Origin: Variovorax boronicumulans
GTDB lineage: Bacteria; Pseudomonadota; Gammaproteobacteria; Burkholderiales; Burkholderiaceae_C
Direction: 5' to 3'
Assembly: GCF_007677875.1 (NCBI RefSeq)
Contig: NZ_VEDO01000002.1
Coordinates: 1-64,000 of the forward strand
DNA: 64,000 nt
The notes under the pieces were generated by a model, which had not been told where the DNA came from, searched no databases, and worked only from the letters and a program-made list of their open reading frames with translations. How positions within the stretch are numbered: the first letter of the stretch is position 1; each line of letters starts with the position of its first letter. Made by a program: the position numbers and the translations under genes. Positions 1-8,306 of the stretch are shown here, one piece after another.

Positions 1-156
1 CCTTGGCTCTTGCTCACTGAGCCTGTTTGGCGGAGTCAAGATGGACTTCGCCGGACGCTTACGCAAGCAGTGCATAGCGAACTGCCGAGCGTTGAGTTCA
101 TTCTGGTCGAGGGTCTCAGCGGCATGCTGGCTGACCAACTGGCGGCCGCCGAGTAG
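1..156 (+). CDS. C-terminal end of an unknown protein, cut by the window edge
   Basis: The first frame is open from base 1 to a TAG at 154-156 and encodes 51 residues. The tail has regular alternation of acidic and hydrophobic residues and ends in LSGMLADQLAAAE, which reads like a genuine protein end rather than antisense noise. The start lies upstream of the window. I do not recognise the family. The ATG at 159 just after the stop begins a 95-aa frame that I cannot support as a gene. Confidence 0.35.
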   Translation, partial: PWLLLTEPVWRSQDGLRRTLTQAVHSELPSVEFILVEGLSGMLADQLAAAE

Positions 157-945
157 GCATGGCGAATTTGTTCGACCCCGAACCGCGCCGGGGGTTCAAC
201 CGTCTGCCGCTGGTGCAGCAACAGTTGCACTTCGTCTCGGCTGAACCGGCGCTGCTTCGCAGCCATGCCAAGGCGCGAGGCATATGGTTGGCAGACGTCT
301 TTCGACGGCCGTTAATCCTGCCGCCGCAGCCGAATGGCATTCGCATGATGGTGGAGCGGGAACTGTTTCAGGCGGTTTTCACGCTTCGTGTGTCGCTGAC
401 ATCAAGGGTCTGCAGACCAAGCTGGCTGGTGTGCAGGCTTGGCTGACTCCGTGATGATGGCTGTAAATGCCCAGCCTGCGGCGAGCAACTTACGTCTCTG
501 TGCTGCCTATCGTGGTCCCGGCAATCCAGCGCTGCGCGAGTCTTTTCCAACCGGAGAACTTCTTGCAAATAGCGCCTGCGGTGCGTGTACGCGATTTGGC
601 GCTGCAGACGGTCGCATCGCTGCTCGATCCGGCACTTGGTAGGCGCTCGTGCTGTGGCCTAAGCAGTGTCTGCTGCCGGATGAGAATCCCCGATGCCATC
701 CCTTGCATTACAGAAGTAAAAGGCGGCTGTATGTATTATTGATTATCGCTCTAATATATCGTTTGCGCATTCGATAACTGTCACTTGGCTGGGGGAAATA
801 ATTTTGCAGATGCCGAGGCTTCATGATCTATTGGGCATCAGGGAATATGATAATTTGTCTGCCAAACTTGATTTTGAAAATCCAATACTTCGGATGTGAA
901 GATTTAGGCTTGCCAGCGTATACGCCAGAGAATTTGGCACGTAGG
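157..945. other. Stretch without a convincing gene
   Basis: From 157 to about 720 there are only short overlapping frames on both strands (for example 159-446 plus and 368-568 minus) with no recognisable domain. They may be remnants of decayed mobile DNA. From about 720 to 945 the sequence turns A/T-rich and has no gene. The composition change at about 720 may be a junction between two insertions. Confidence 0.4.
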
Positions 946-2688
946 CTATATTCGAAAGAACAGGTAATCTCCGTTTCGATAGGCAAGCTGCACGTCGCAA
1001 CTTAAAATCGCATTCTCCTGTTCTTCGGTAATTAGGTTTGACGGAATTTTTATCATGCCGCGATTCACGAATCCAACCGCGGCAGCAGCGCGAAGCCCGG
1101 CGGTGGAGCTTTCGCAGAGTTTCGGAAGTGGTTGCCTAAGCTCCTCATCGGAAGGCACTTGCCCGCTACGTCTAATTGAGACACCTAAGTGCGCAGCAAG
1201 TACACTGGCACGAATGCCTTTAATTTGCTGTCGGCAGTCCTCAGCGACAAAATTTCCTACATCCAAAGTCTTCATTTCTGCGCGCACACTCTTGGTGACA
1301 GTGGTGACGATTTTTCGAATATTTGCAGAGGAGAATCGAGGAAAGCCTTTGTCGTCTGGAATTTTATTGTCAGACTGACCAGATTGTAGTTTGGAATAAT
1401 CTGGAAGGAGTGCGATCATCTGCGTCCCTCGCCAGATCATTCGATGAAAATCGTTCGGGGTTCCTGAACGATTGCGCACCAACTCTACAACGCCCTCGCC
1501 GCGGCCTTGTTTAACATTTCGAGCCTGGACTTGGCCCGCAAGCACAGGCATAGTTGAATCATGTTCATGCTCGCCTTCGCCTAAGATAAAACGATTGTGT
1601 TCGTTGACCCGAACGGATGTTTGAAAGCTGGCGTATGAAATCCAGCTGCGACTGTTAATGACATGAACCATCGCAGCGCCGATTCCTCCTTGCTCAATCT
1701 CGACAAACTTATCGCCCATCCCAATCATTCTCTCGTTATGAGCGCGGAAACTGACGGAAGGGTCTCTGGGACATGGTGCTTGCACATCATCGAAATCGTA
1801 TCCGCTAGTTGACGACAGCGTAGCCTCCATGCGGTCAATGTCTGACTTCTGAAGTTCAACAAGCAAATATCTCAATCTCATCTGAAAATGCATCAGGAAC
1901 GCATTGATGAAATCCTCTTTGCCGTGATTTGATCCAGAGAGATTGTGGATATTATACCGATCAAAGTCTAGCAGCATTCTGGCGAGCGTAAGGTCGCCAT
2001 AAAAGAAATTTGAAATAAACTGAAGATAGAAGTCGGTGTCAAGAATGGCTACGCATCGTAGGCGGTCAAGCAATAGGAGGCGCCAATTCTTTACCAGCCA
2101 ATATCCAGTCAGATAGCCGTCGTTGTCGTCGATCAATGATCCACTTAGCAGCGTCTCTCGGCGTGCGACAGTGCTGCCGTTCATGCGGGCTTTGAAAAGA
2201 AGGAAACTCAACCTGGCAACGTTTCCTTCACTTTGCGCAATGTGCGCGGGCACACTTTTGCTGAATAGCGATAAAGCATCGGAGAGAGGTGGACTGATAG
2301 AAGCCCGGGAGTCTCCGGGCTCAGCATCGAATTCGGCATATAATGCGATCCCTTCGGCGATTGGACGCATCACTTCAGTAACTATGTCATATCGGATCAA
2401 AGCTTCAGCAAGATGGTCGTCACGCACGTCACTTTTCGGGTCGCTGATTTGAGTTCGAACCGCCTCAAAGAAACATGCACTAAGCGCCTGCCCGACTGGC
2501 ATGCTAAAGCAGTAGTGATGCGTCGATTCATGTAGGGTCGCGGGCAAGCACTGGATTGGAAATGCCCCTGGATAGAAAAAGACTTCTGCGCAATCTCTGG
2601 TCAGCTTTGTGCCCGCGACCACAGTCGCGTTCCCGACAAGTTCGACGAAACTTGCCGAGTCGCTACCTGGAGAGAAATGTAGGCTCAT
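946..2688 (-). CDS. Unknown protein with HExxH zinc-peptidase signature, partner of EACC1-like gene
   Basis: A 580-aa protein. Near the N-terminus it has LHESTHHYC, giving HExxH at residues 53-57, and about 55 residues later IAEGIALYAEFD, where E112 sits in an EGxAxYxE context. This pairing is the zinc-ligand layout of gluzincin-type metallopeptidases, so a peptidase or a relic of one is a reasonable inference. The remaining 450 residues match nothing I recognise. The start ATG overlaps the stop of the upstream EACC1-like gene by 4 bp (ATGA), indicating translational coupling. The region is clearly more A/T-rich than its neighbours, suggesting separate acquisition. The role is unknown; an effector in a conflict system is the leading hypothesis. 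Confidence 0.7.
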   Translation of the reverse strand: MSLHFSPGSDSASFVELVGNATVVAGTKLTRDCAEVFFYPGAFPIQCLPATLHESTHHYCFSMPVGQALSACFFEAVRTQISDPKSDVRDDHLAEALIRYDIVTEVMRPIAEGIALYAEFDAEPGDSRASISPPLSDALSLFSKSVPAHIAQSEGNVARLSFLLFKARMNGSTVARRETLLSGSLIDDNDGYLTGYWLVKNWRLLLLDRLRCVAILDTDFYLQFISNFFYGDLTLARMLLDFDRYNIHNLSGSNHGKEDFINAFLMHFQMRLRYLLVELQKSDIDRMEATLSSTSGYDFDDVQAPCPRDPSVSFRAHNERMIGMGDKFVEIEQGGIGAAMVHVINSRSWISYASFQTSVRVNEHNRFILGEGEHEHDSTMPVLAGQVQARNVKQGRGEGVVELVRNRSGTPNDFHRMIWRGTQMIALLPDYSKLQSGQSDNKIPDDKGFPRFSSANIRKIVTTVTKSVRAEMKTLDVGNFVAEDCRQQIKGIRASVLAAHLGVSIRRSGQVPSDEELRQPLPKLCESSTAGLRAAAAVGFVNRGMIKIPSNLITEEQENAILSCDVQLAYRNGDYLFFRI

Positions 2689-3062
2689 TCCAGCATCGCC
2701 AAGTCGCTTGGCTTCACACTCAGCGCACTGGCAATCTGCTTGATTGCTTGATCGGATAGCGCCTCTCTGTCATTCGTTGCGACTTCGATAGCGACGTTGG
2801 CAGTTGTGCCGTCGGGGCGCACGACCTGAATTGATAGCCGAATATTTGTGGTTCGCTGTTTACGGCCAAAATAAATTAGTGCGGCGGTTAGAGCTTTCGC
2901 GCTGAGGATTACAGCGACAGTGAGCAAGGTCAAATCGCCATAGGCGTCATCGGGGCGCTCGGAGACCATAGTCTTAGAACTCGGCCCTAGTTCCCGCTGA
3001 AGCTCCGGAGCATCTAAACCACTGAGATTCAGAAAGCGAATTTCATACGGCTTCGTAGTCAT
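2685..3062 (-). CDS. EACC1-like small membrane protein
   Basis: A 125-aa protein with an acidic/polar N-terminal part, one hydrophobic segment at about residues 44-65 (LTLLTVAVILSAKALTAALI), a basic stretch (GRKQRTTN) and then a beta-rich piece with VVRPDGTT. This order matches the effector-associated constant component 1 (EACC1) family, short proteins found next to variable effectors in predicted bacterial conflict systems. The match is by eye. A good ribosome site (TTTGAGGA, about 8 bp before the ATG) supports the start. It is the first gene of an operon with the 580-aa HExxH protein. Confidence 0.6.
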   Translation of the reverse strand: MTTKPYEIRFLNLSGLDAPELQRELGPSSKTMVSERPDDAYGDLTLLTVAVILSAKALTAALIYFGRKQRTTNIRLSIQVVRPDGTTANVAIEVATNDREALSDQAIKQIASALSVKPSDLAMLE

Positions 3063-3503
3063 TTGGAATTCCTCAAAGTTCTAGGCAGTTCCCATTTGGC
3101 CATTTACGGTAATTCAAGCATTGCCGCCTTGACCTCAAGGCTCATTTCTCCCGCATATTTAGCAGTGCAGACGCTGTTGAGTGCTATCTGAAAGGGCAAG
3201 CTACCGGCGAGCATGTCACATGCAATTATTTCGTCGCGTCCTATGCTGAAGTCAAGACTAGACAATCAGCTTCGCTGTCACCGATTGATGGTCGGTGATG
3301 CGTTTCGCGCTCGCATCATCAATTCAGGGGATGTGGTCAGGGCTACTGTGGATTCGACTTGTTGGTGATTGCGACTCGCGGGGCAGGGGTCGTATGGTTA
3401 TGCGGGGGGAAGTGCAATGAGTTTGTTGCTATCCCTGACGGCGCGAGCGCTTTCGTAGCGGCCGGCCCTCGGGCGTCTGTAGACGGCAGATGACTGCAGA
3501 CCG
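3063..3503. other. Intergenic stretch, probable promoter of the EACC1-like operon
   Basis: No supported gene. The part nearest 3062 is A/T-rich and should hold the promoter of the minus-strand operon, but I cannot pick clear -35/-10 boxes. From about 3400 the sequence becomes GC-rich again and leads into the amidohydrolase remnant. Confidence 0.4.
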
Positions 3504-3779
3504 TCAACCGCGCAGGGCTGACAGCCGATACACCCGCGTCTCTGTTCCGCTGAACAGGGCCGCCTTCTCTGCAGGCGAGGCCCCGGCGGTGATCTTCTTG
3601 AACGCGTTCCACAGCGTGGCCCATCGCATTCCCTGCTTCTCGACCGGAAAGTTGCTTTCGAACATGGCGCGGTCAGCCCCGAAGCCGTCGATGCAAGTCT
3701 CGATGATCGGCCGCCAGAGCCGGCCGACATCATCCGATGTGGGCGGCGCGGACTCGGCGCCGTAGTCGAATGCGGCCAT
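3504..3779 (-). pseudogene. C-terminal remnant of an amidohydrolase-2 family hydrolase
   Basis: The 91 residues match the C-terminal end of metal-dependent TIM-barrel hydrolases of the amidohydrolase 2 family: LWRPIIETCIDGFGADR, then MFESNFPVEKQG, ATLWNAFKKITAG and ALFSGTETRVYRLS. Complete members are around 300 residues, so the N-terminal two thirds, including most metal ligands, are missing. The frame continues upstream to 3887 but that part does not resemble the family. It is a truncated, presumably non-functional gene and marks a recombination junction at about 3.78 kb. Confidence 0.75.
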
Positions 3780-3990
3780 GGACCGCAAGGCGATGTACAT
3801 CGAAAGCCTTTTCGGGAATGGACTAGCGAAGCTGCGAGGTGAGCACCAGGGGGAGGGGAGCCATAACACGTGGAAGTACGGACCCACGGTGCTCGGCGCA
3901 TGGGTTTAAAGATCGTGGTTCGGAGTGCGGGTTGGCAGTCATGCCCTTCGCCACACGCTCCCATGCGCCCTAACCGTCCCGCGGTACCCC

Positions 3991-4020
3991 AAAAAAATGG
4001 AGCCCGCATAAGGCGGGCTC
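3991..4020 (-). terminator. Rho-independent terminator of the minus-strand operon
   Basis: GAGCCCGC (4000-4007) and GCGGGCTC (4013-4020) form an 8-bp stem with a 5-nt loop. On the minus strand it is followed after two bases by a run of seven T (plus-strand A run 3991-3997). It lies just after the 58-aa gene ending at 4030. Confidence 0.8.
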
Positions 4021-4029
4021 TCGAGGTTT

Positions 4030-4206
4030 TCAGTCTTGGCCAATCCGCTTTGATTGAACCGGTCGGCCACGCAACCACGTTGTGCGTCGGCGCTGTAGCG
4101 CGAGCATCGAGGCTCTTTCTGGTGTCATCGGCGCAGTGTGGCGAGCTACCTGTTGCATCAAATCAGCGCGGGCCCGCACCTGAAATGCGAGCATGTCTAC
4201 GGCCAT
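4030..4206 (-). CDS. Small hypothetical protein (58 aa)
   Basis: Starts at the ATG at 4206, preceded by AGAAGGA at good spacing; an earlier ATG at 4233 lacks this site. The protein begins MAVDMLAFQVRARADLMQQV and is basic at the C-terminus. No family recognised. It follows the 145-aa gene on the same strand with an 80-bp gap and is closed by a strong terminator, so both probably form one transcription unit. Confidence 0.5.
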   Translation of the reverse strand: MAVDMLAFQVRARADLMQQVARHTAPMTPERASMLALQRRRTTWLRGRPVQSKRIGQD

Positions 4207-4286
4207 GGTGTTTCCTTCTGAGATGCAGGGCACGTTGCCTGCAGTCTGTATAGCGCGTTACACCAGCGATGAAGCTGAACGCCGGC

Positions 4287-4724
4287 TCACGTGCCGACGG
4301 CCATCTTGTCGAGCACTGCGAGGCCTGCGGCTTCGTTGGGTGCGCAGAACCAGGTCTGCGGCCAGCTCTCAGTTGCTTTGTCATCGTATTCGGTGCCGCG
4401 GTACTGCCGGAACCCGCCGCGCATTCGTACCAAGCTGACCTTGTGCATGTGCATGAGCTGCTTGCTCAGCTCTGGCAACGCAAGCAGCCCAGCGTGCCAG
4501 TGGGGGTGGTTGCCCCAATCCATGCAGATGATGCCGCCGGTAGCTGGCTGCATCGCAGCGACTTCAGCTGCCGCGAGCTTCACACCTCGGTCGCGCATGC
4601 GAAACACCACGCACCGGTATGCGGCTTTCGACCTAGCTTCAACGTCTGCCTTCGTGCCGGGCGCATAGTTGCCGATGCGGTACCAGCCCGAACCGTGCTC
4701 AAACCACGGGGCAATGTCGCTCAC
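4287..4724 (-). CDS. Hypothetical protein (145 aa)
   Basis: GTG start with AGGG about 7 bp upstream. It contains several Trp and His residues (ICMDWGNHPHWHAG) and a tail rich in charged and aromatic residues (YDDKATESWPQTWF). No signal peptide or membrane segment is visible and no family is recognised. It is divergent from the gene at 4921, and a LexA-like site lies between them. Confidence 0.55.
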   Translation of the reverse strand: MSDIAPWFEHGSGWYRIGNYAPGTKADVEARSKAAYRCVVFRMRDRGVKLAAAEVAAMQPATGGIICMDWGNHPHWHAGLLALPELSKQLMHMHKVSLVRMRGGFRQYRGTEYDDKATESWPQTWFCAPNEAAGLAVLDKMAVGT

Positions 4725-4829
4725 GTTTTGGCCCTGCGGCAGGTGGCGGTCCGATCAGTTTGCAGGCGCGGCTGGGACCATGTCAGGAAGCGATGGGGCA
4801 CCGGATTTCAGAGCTGGCTGGCTAGTTGG

Positions 4830-4845
4830 CTGGATGAAATACCAG
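4830..4845. promoter_or_regulatory. LexA-like box
   Basis: CTGGATGAAATACCAG fits CTG-N10-CAG and lies between divergent genes starting at 4724 (minus) and 4921 (plus). A TATAAA follows at 4846-4851. It has the same CTGG start as the stronger site before imuA at 6188. One CTG-N10-CAG match in a GC-rich genome can arise by chance, so this is suggestive only. Confidence 0.4.
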
Positions 4846-4920
4846 TATAAATTGACTGCACCAAGTCGCAGATGCAATCCTGTGGTGAACGAGCGCTGCG
4901 CGACGCAAGCTGGAGGGCCC

Positions 4921-5535
4921 ATGACCGACATCGAAGCGAATACGCGCCGCCTGGCGGCAGAGATGGGCGCAGAGCAGGGACGCCACCCAGTCGATGGGCG
5001 CGACCTGGTCGGCCTGGCTGCCGGTTGGCTCGCAAACAGATGCGCACATGCTGCAGATGCAGGCGGTCTCTTGGCCGAGATGACCTTCGCGCTGGCGGAT
5101 TCGATGGAAGGCTGGGGCAGCATCAGTCAGCAGCGGTTTACCGGCGCGCTGGCGAAGCTATGCGCCGAAATCGCCGCACAGCACCCTGCAAGACCTGGCG
5201 ACGCAGTCCGAGATGCATTTCTGTGGACTGGCTGGTGCCACGATGGAATTCACGGCAGTGGGACGCTCTTGCACGTGCGCATCAACGGGCAGGGTGTGCC
5301 CGAACGAGAGCAGCGGCGGACACTGGAAGCGGCATTCGGGCGTGTCCTGCTGCGTGAGCTCGTGACACCCGAGGCGGTCAATGAGGCCTACAAGGCGGCG
5401 AGGTCGGTTGGCCAGGAGACCTACTGGGCCCGGCAATGGGCAACTTCGAAAGGCCGAGCCATGGCTGAGGTGTTTCCCAATGGCCTGCCACCGAAGACAC
5501 AGTTGCGGACCGTCTTCAGCTACAGCCCATGGTAG
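4921..5535 (+). CDS. Hypothetical protein (204 aa)
   Basis: The ATG at 4921 has GGAG about 7 bp upstream; an in-frame upstream extension from 4669 overlaps an unlikely, low-complexity stretch, so the later start is preferred. The protein is alpha-helical looking, with an acidic N-terminal half and a C-terminal segment containing YKAARSVGQETYWARQWA. No known domain recognised. It lies upstream of the mutasome with a LexA-like box in front, so SOS control is possible. Confidence 0.55.
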   Translation: MTDIEANTRRLAAEMGAEQGRHPVDGRDLVGLAAGWLANRCAHAADAGGLLAEMTFALADSMEGWGSISQQRFTGALAKLCAEIAAQHPARPGDAVRDAFLWTGWCHDGIHGSGTLLHVRINGQGVPEREQRRTLEAAFGRVLLRELVTPEAVNEAYKAARSVGQETYWARQWATSKGRAMAEVFPNGLPPKTQLRTVFSYSPW

Positions 5536-5591
5536 GTCCGACAGCATGAGGGTTGGTGTTGCCCCGCATCAGCGTCGGCACTACCAGCCGG

Positions 5592-6041
5592 TTACGCCCC
5601 ATCAGCCAGTTGTGTTCGACGTGCCGCGTTCTGGAAGTCTCGCAGCGGATCGCTGACCTCCGGCGAACCGTCGCGGCCGACCAAGAAGTCTTCCAAAAGC
5701 GCGCCAGCATCGACCGCCGCTCGGAGCCAACGCGGCCGCGGCCCACGGCCGCTCCAGGAATCGCCCGTCGCCGCATTTCGGTAGCGAGCCTCCAGGTGTT
5801 GAGCGATGGCTTCTCCGCGCAGTGGCAAGTCGAATTTGGGTGGGCGCAGCACCGTTGACGTTGGCGCCGCACGGCGATGCGCCGCCTCGACATCCATCGT
5901 GATCGTCGTGGCGCTCAGTTGGTACTCGACAGCCAGCTCGGCGATGCGTCTTCGGGCGTCTTCTCGCTCTTTCAACCAGGTGGCGTGCAGGAGTTGATCG
6001 ACTTCGGCCAACTCCGATTTCAGTTCTCTCAAAGATGTCAT
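5592..6041 (-). CDS. H-NS family nucleoid-associated protein
   Basis: A 149-aa protein. The N-terminal half is a charged helical oligomerisation-type region (ELKSELAEVDQLL). The C-terminal part has the H-NS DNA-binding signature in the form YRNAATGDSWSGRGPRPRWL, followed by DAGALLEDFLV, the usual betaproteobacterial version. Such proteins bind and silence A/T-rich foreign DNA. The start at 6041 (MTSLREL) matches family length better than an upstream ATG at 6089. It is divergent from imuA with about 175 bp between starts. An island-encoded copy may silence cargo or counteract host H-NS. Confidence 0.85.
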   Translation of the reverse strand: MTSLRELKSELAEVDQLLHATWLKEREDARRRIAELAVEYQLSATTITMDVEAAHRRAAPTSTVLRPPKFDLPLRGEAIAQHLEARYRNAATGDSWSGRGPRPRWLRAAVDAGALLEDFLVGRDGSPEVSDPLRDFQNAARRTQLADGA

Positions 6042-6161
6042 CGTGGAAACAGCGCGGTGTTCAGCCCCATTTTCCCCGGCCTGCAGCAAGCCTGTCCGTG
6101 AACGACTTGCTCAGTAGCGCGGGGATGGCCGAAGAACGGCATGCGGTCGCTGCTGGTCCGC

Positions 6162-6203
6162 TTGGCAAAGAGGCATGCCTCGCTATACTGGTGTTTCGTA
6201 CAG
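6162..6203 (+). promoter_or_regulatory. SOS promoter of imuA-imuB-dnaE2 with LexA box
   Basis: TTGGCA at 6162-6167 and TATACT at 6184-6189 are 16 bp apart, a good sigma-70 promoter. CTGGTGTTTCGTACAG at 6188-6203 is a CTG-N10-CAG LexA box overlapping the -10 element. The imuA start codon follows at 6218. This is the arrangement expected for LexA-repressed mutasome operons. Confidence 0.8.
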
Positions 6204-6217
6204 CACATGTCCAAACA

Positions 6218-7051
6218 ATGCCACCGCCCGAATCCGGGAGGGATGGCGGAGCTTTGTCTTCGTCCAGCCTCCTGCCGCCCAAACAGAACGCGTGTTCCAT
6301 CGCGGACGAGTCGCTGCCTCGCGAGGTTGAGGCAATGCTTTGGCGCGGCGACCAGCTTGGGGGGCATGCCCTGGCAGTGCAATCCAGCGGGTTCCCCGAA
6401 TTGGACGCTGCACTCCCCGGCGGCGGGTGGCCGTGCGGTGCGTTGTCCGAAGTGCTGGTCAGCCAGTTCTCCGTCGTGGAGTTTCGTCTCCTGTCGGGTG
6501 TCCTCGGAACACTGACCCGCGCTGGGCGACCCGTTGCGCTGGTCGGCCCATCGCTTGAACCTTACGCCCCCGGCCTGCGCCATGACGGTGTCGACGAGCG
6601 GCACCTGGTCTGGATCGACGTCGACGCGCCACGGGATCGCCTGTGGTCGACGGAACAACTTGTGAAAGGTGGCGGCTTCGGCGCGATCCTCGCTTGGCTG
6701 CCTCTGGTTCGGTCGGAGCAGATTCGGCGCTTGCAGGTACTCGCCGGGAGGTGCAAAGGCCTGGTCTTCCTGTGCCGGCCCGAAGTCGCTGCTCGTGATT
6801 CCTCGGCCGCCCCACTGCGCGTGCGCGCACGTGCCCAGACGGACTGGCAGATCGCGGTCGAGGTTTTGAAGCGTAAGGGCACGCCGCTCGATGCCTCGAT
6901 TCTTTTGCCGTCGATGCCAGGTGGTCTCGGCTCCATCATGACGCCGAGGTTGCGCTACCCAAGCCGTCTCGTCTCCCGGAAACCTCGCGATGTTGTGGTC
7001 AGCTCTACTGCTGCCGCCGAGCACGGACGACTCGAAGCCGCCAAGTCCTGA
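6218..7051 (+). CDS. imuA: ImuA, RecA-like mutasome protein
   Basis: A 277-aa protein with the RecA/SulA-like fold seen in ImuA: a region FPELDAALPGGGWPCGALSEVL (split here around GGGWP), a segment RAGRPVALVGPSLEPYAPGL, and WIDVDAP. It works with ImuB and DnaE2 in SOS-induced translesion synthesis. The start at 6218 is the first ATG after the LexA box; the frame stays open further upstream but would cross the promoter. It overlaps imuB by 62 bp, so the genes are coupled. Confidence 0.9.
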   Translation: MPPPESGRDGGALSSSSLLPPKQNACSIADESLPREVEAMLWRGDQLGGHALAVQSSGFPELDAALPGGGWPCGALSEVLVSQFSVVEFRLLSGVLGTLTRAGRPVALVGPSLEPYAPGLRHDGVDERHLVWIDVDAPRDRLWSTEQLVKGGGFGAILAWLPLVRSEQIRRLQVLAGRCKGLVFLCRPEVAARDSSAAPLRVRARAQTDWQIAVEVLKRKGTPLDASILLPSMPGGLGSIMTPRLRYPSRLVSRKPRDVVVSSTAAAEHGRLEAAKS

Positions 7052-8297
7052 AGACCTCCGGGCCGTGGCAGTGTGGGCGTTGCAGTTCACGCCCAGGGTT
7101 GCCGTATTGGAAGACGCGGTGGTGATGGAAGCCGAGGCGAGCGTCCGACTCTTCGGAGGAAAGAGGTCATTACGCGACCGTGTCGTGTCGGAAGCGGCGC
7201 AGCTTGGTGTGCAGAAGGTCGCATGGGCCACAACCAGTCTGGCCGCGCTCGCGCTCGCCCGCTGCAACATCGAGAACGGCTTCAAGCGGGCGTTGCACGA
7301 CTTGCTCGACGCACTGCCGATGGAAAGCATCAGCGCCGTGCGGCCCCACACGACGACCCTTGCGCAAGCGGGTTGTAGGACCTTGGGTGATGTCAGGGCC
7401 TTGCCTCGTGCAGGCTTGGCGCGCCGATTCGGCAAGGAGCTGCGCCAGGCACTGGATAGGGCCTATGGCCATGAGCCAGAAGCGCACAGTTGGGAAGTGC
7501 TACCTGACGAGTTCAGTGCGCGATTTGAACTGCCATTCCGCGTGGAACTCGCGCCCGCGCTCCTGGAGGGCGCGAGGCGGCTCCTGCTGCAAATGTGCGG
7601 CTGGCTAGCGGCCAGGCACATGGGCGTCACTACGTTCACGCTGCGGTGGTGCCACGACTCGATGCGCTCGCGAGACGCTGGAGACGGCGGCCAGCTCAGC
7701 GTCGGAACAGCTGACCCGACGCGGGACGTGGAGCATCTGGTTCGGCTGCTGGCTGAGCATCTTGGCAAGGTTGAGCTACTGGCGCCTGTCGGCGACCTGC
7801 TGCTCACCGCGGACGTGGTCCACGATCAGGCTGGTAGCACAGGGTCGCTCATCCGGGACGACATCGACGCCGGCGAGGCTCCGCACCTTACCCTGGAGAG
7901 GATGGCCGCCAGGCTGGGTCCAGAGGCGGTCAAGCGCTGCCTTGTTTGTGAGGACCATCGACAGGAATGGGCCGTGCATTGGCAACCGGCCTCTGAGGTG
8001 CTGCCACGCAATGCGAGACCGAGTTCCGGACTGCCGCAGCCGACATGGGCGCTGCGCGAACCCTTGAAGCTGGCTATGCGCAACGAGCGCGCGGTGTACC
8101 AGGGAGAACTGCTGCTTCTGGCGGGGCCGCACAGCGTCGAAGGTGGCTGGTGGCATCGCGACGAAGCCGCGGGCGTAGTGCTGACCGTCGTCCGTGACTA
8201 CTGGGTTGCAGAGTCGCCGCACGCTGGCCTCCTCTGGGTCTTCCGCGCCAAGCTCGATGACGGCGCGGCGTGGTTTCTTCACGGGACGTTCGGGTAG
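6990..8297 (+). CDS. imuB: ImuB, catalytically inactive Y-family polymerase-like protein
   Basis: A 435-aa protein opening MLWSALLLPP, as in ImuB, with the Y-family-like region VMEAEASVRLFGG but without the acidic catalytic residues of active polymerases. The C-terminal half contains PTWALREPLKLA, the position where ImuB proteins carry clamp-binding and partner-interaction motifs. ImuB links DnaE2 and ImuA to the beta clamp. It overlaps imuA and is followed 9 bp later by dnaE2, completing the classic three-gene cassette. Confidence 0.9.
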   Translation: MLWSALLLPPSTDDSKPPSPEDLRAVAVWALQFTPRVAVLEDAVVMEAEASVRLFGGKRSLRDRVVSEAAQLGVQKVAWATTSLAALALARCNIENGFKRALHDLLDALPMESISAVRPHTTTLAQAGCRTLGDVRALPRAGLARRFGKELRQALDRAYGHEPEAHSWEVLPDEFSARFELPFRVELAPALLEGARRLLLQMCGWLAARHMGVTTFTLRWCHDSMRSRDAGDGGQLSVGTADPTRDVEHLVRLLAEHLGKVELLAPVGDLLLTADVVHDQAGSTGSLIRDDIDAGEAPHLTLERMAARLGPEAVKRCLVCEDHRQEWAVHWQPASEVLPRNARPSSGLPQPTWALREPLKLAMRNERAVYQGELLLLAGPHSVEGGWWHRDEAAGVVLTVVRDYWVAESPHAGLLWVFRAKLDDGAAWFLHGTFG

Positions 8298-8306
8298 GGA
8301 CTGCCC

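Noticed and set aside
36-742. Possible insertion-sequence transposase in the first 750 bases
   Set aside because: Short frames on both strands were compared by eye with common transposase motifs; no DDE block, helix-turn-helix or terminal inverted repeat was found.
1-3500. Left attachment site of the island
   Set aside because: The anticodon-arm to CCA block of tRNA-Val was looked for and not found outside 26757-26806.
4669-4920. Longer start for the 204-aa gene
   Set aside because: The extra 84 residues run through the LexA-like box and promoter-like DNA and lack a ribosome site; the ATG at 4921 has GGAG.
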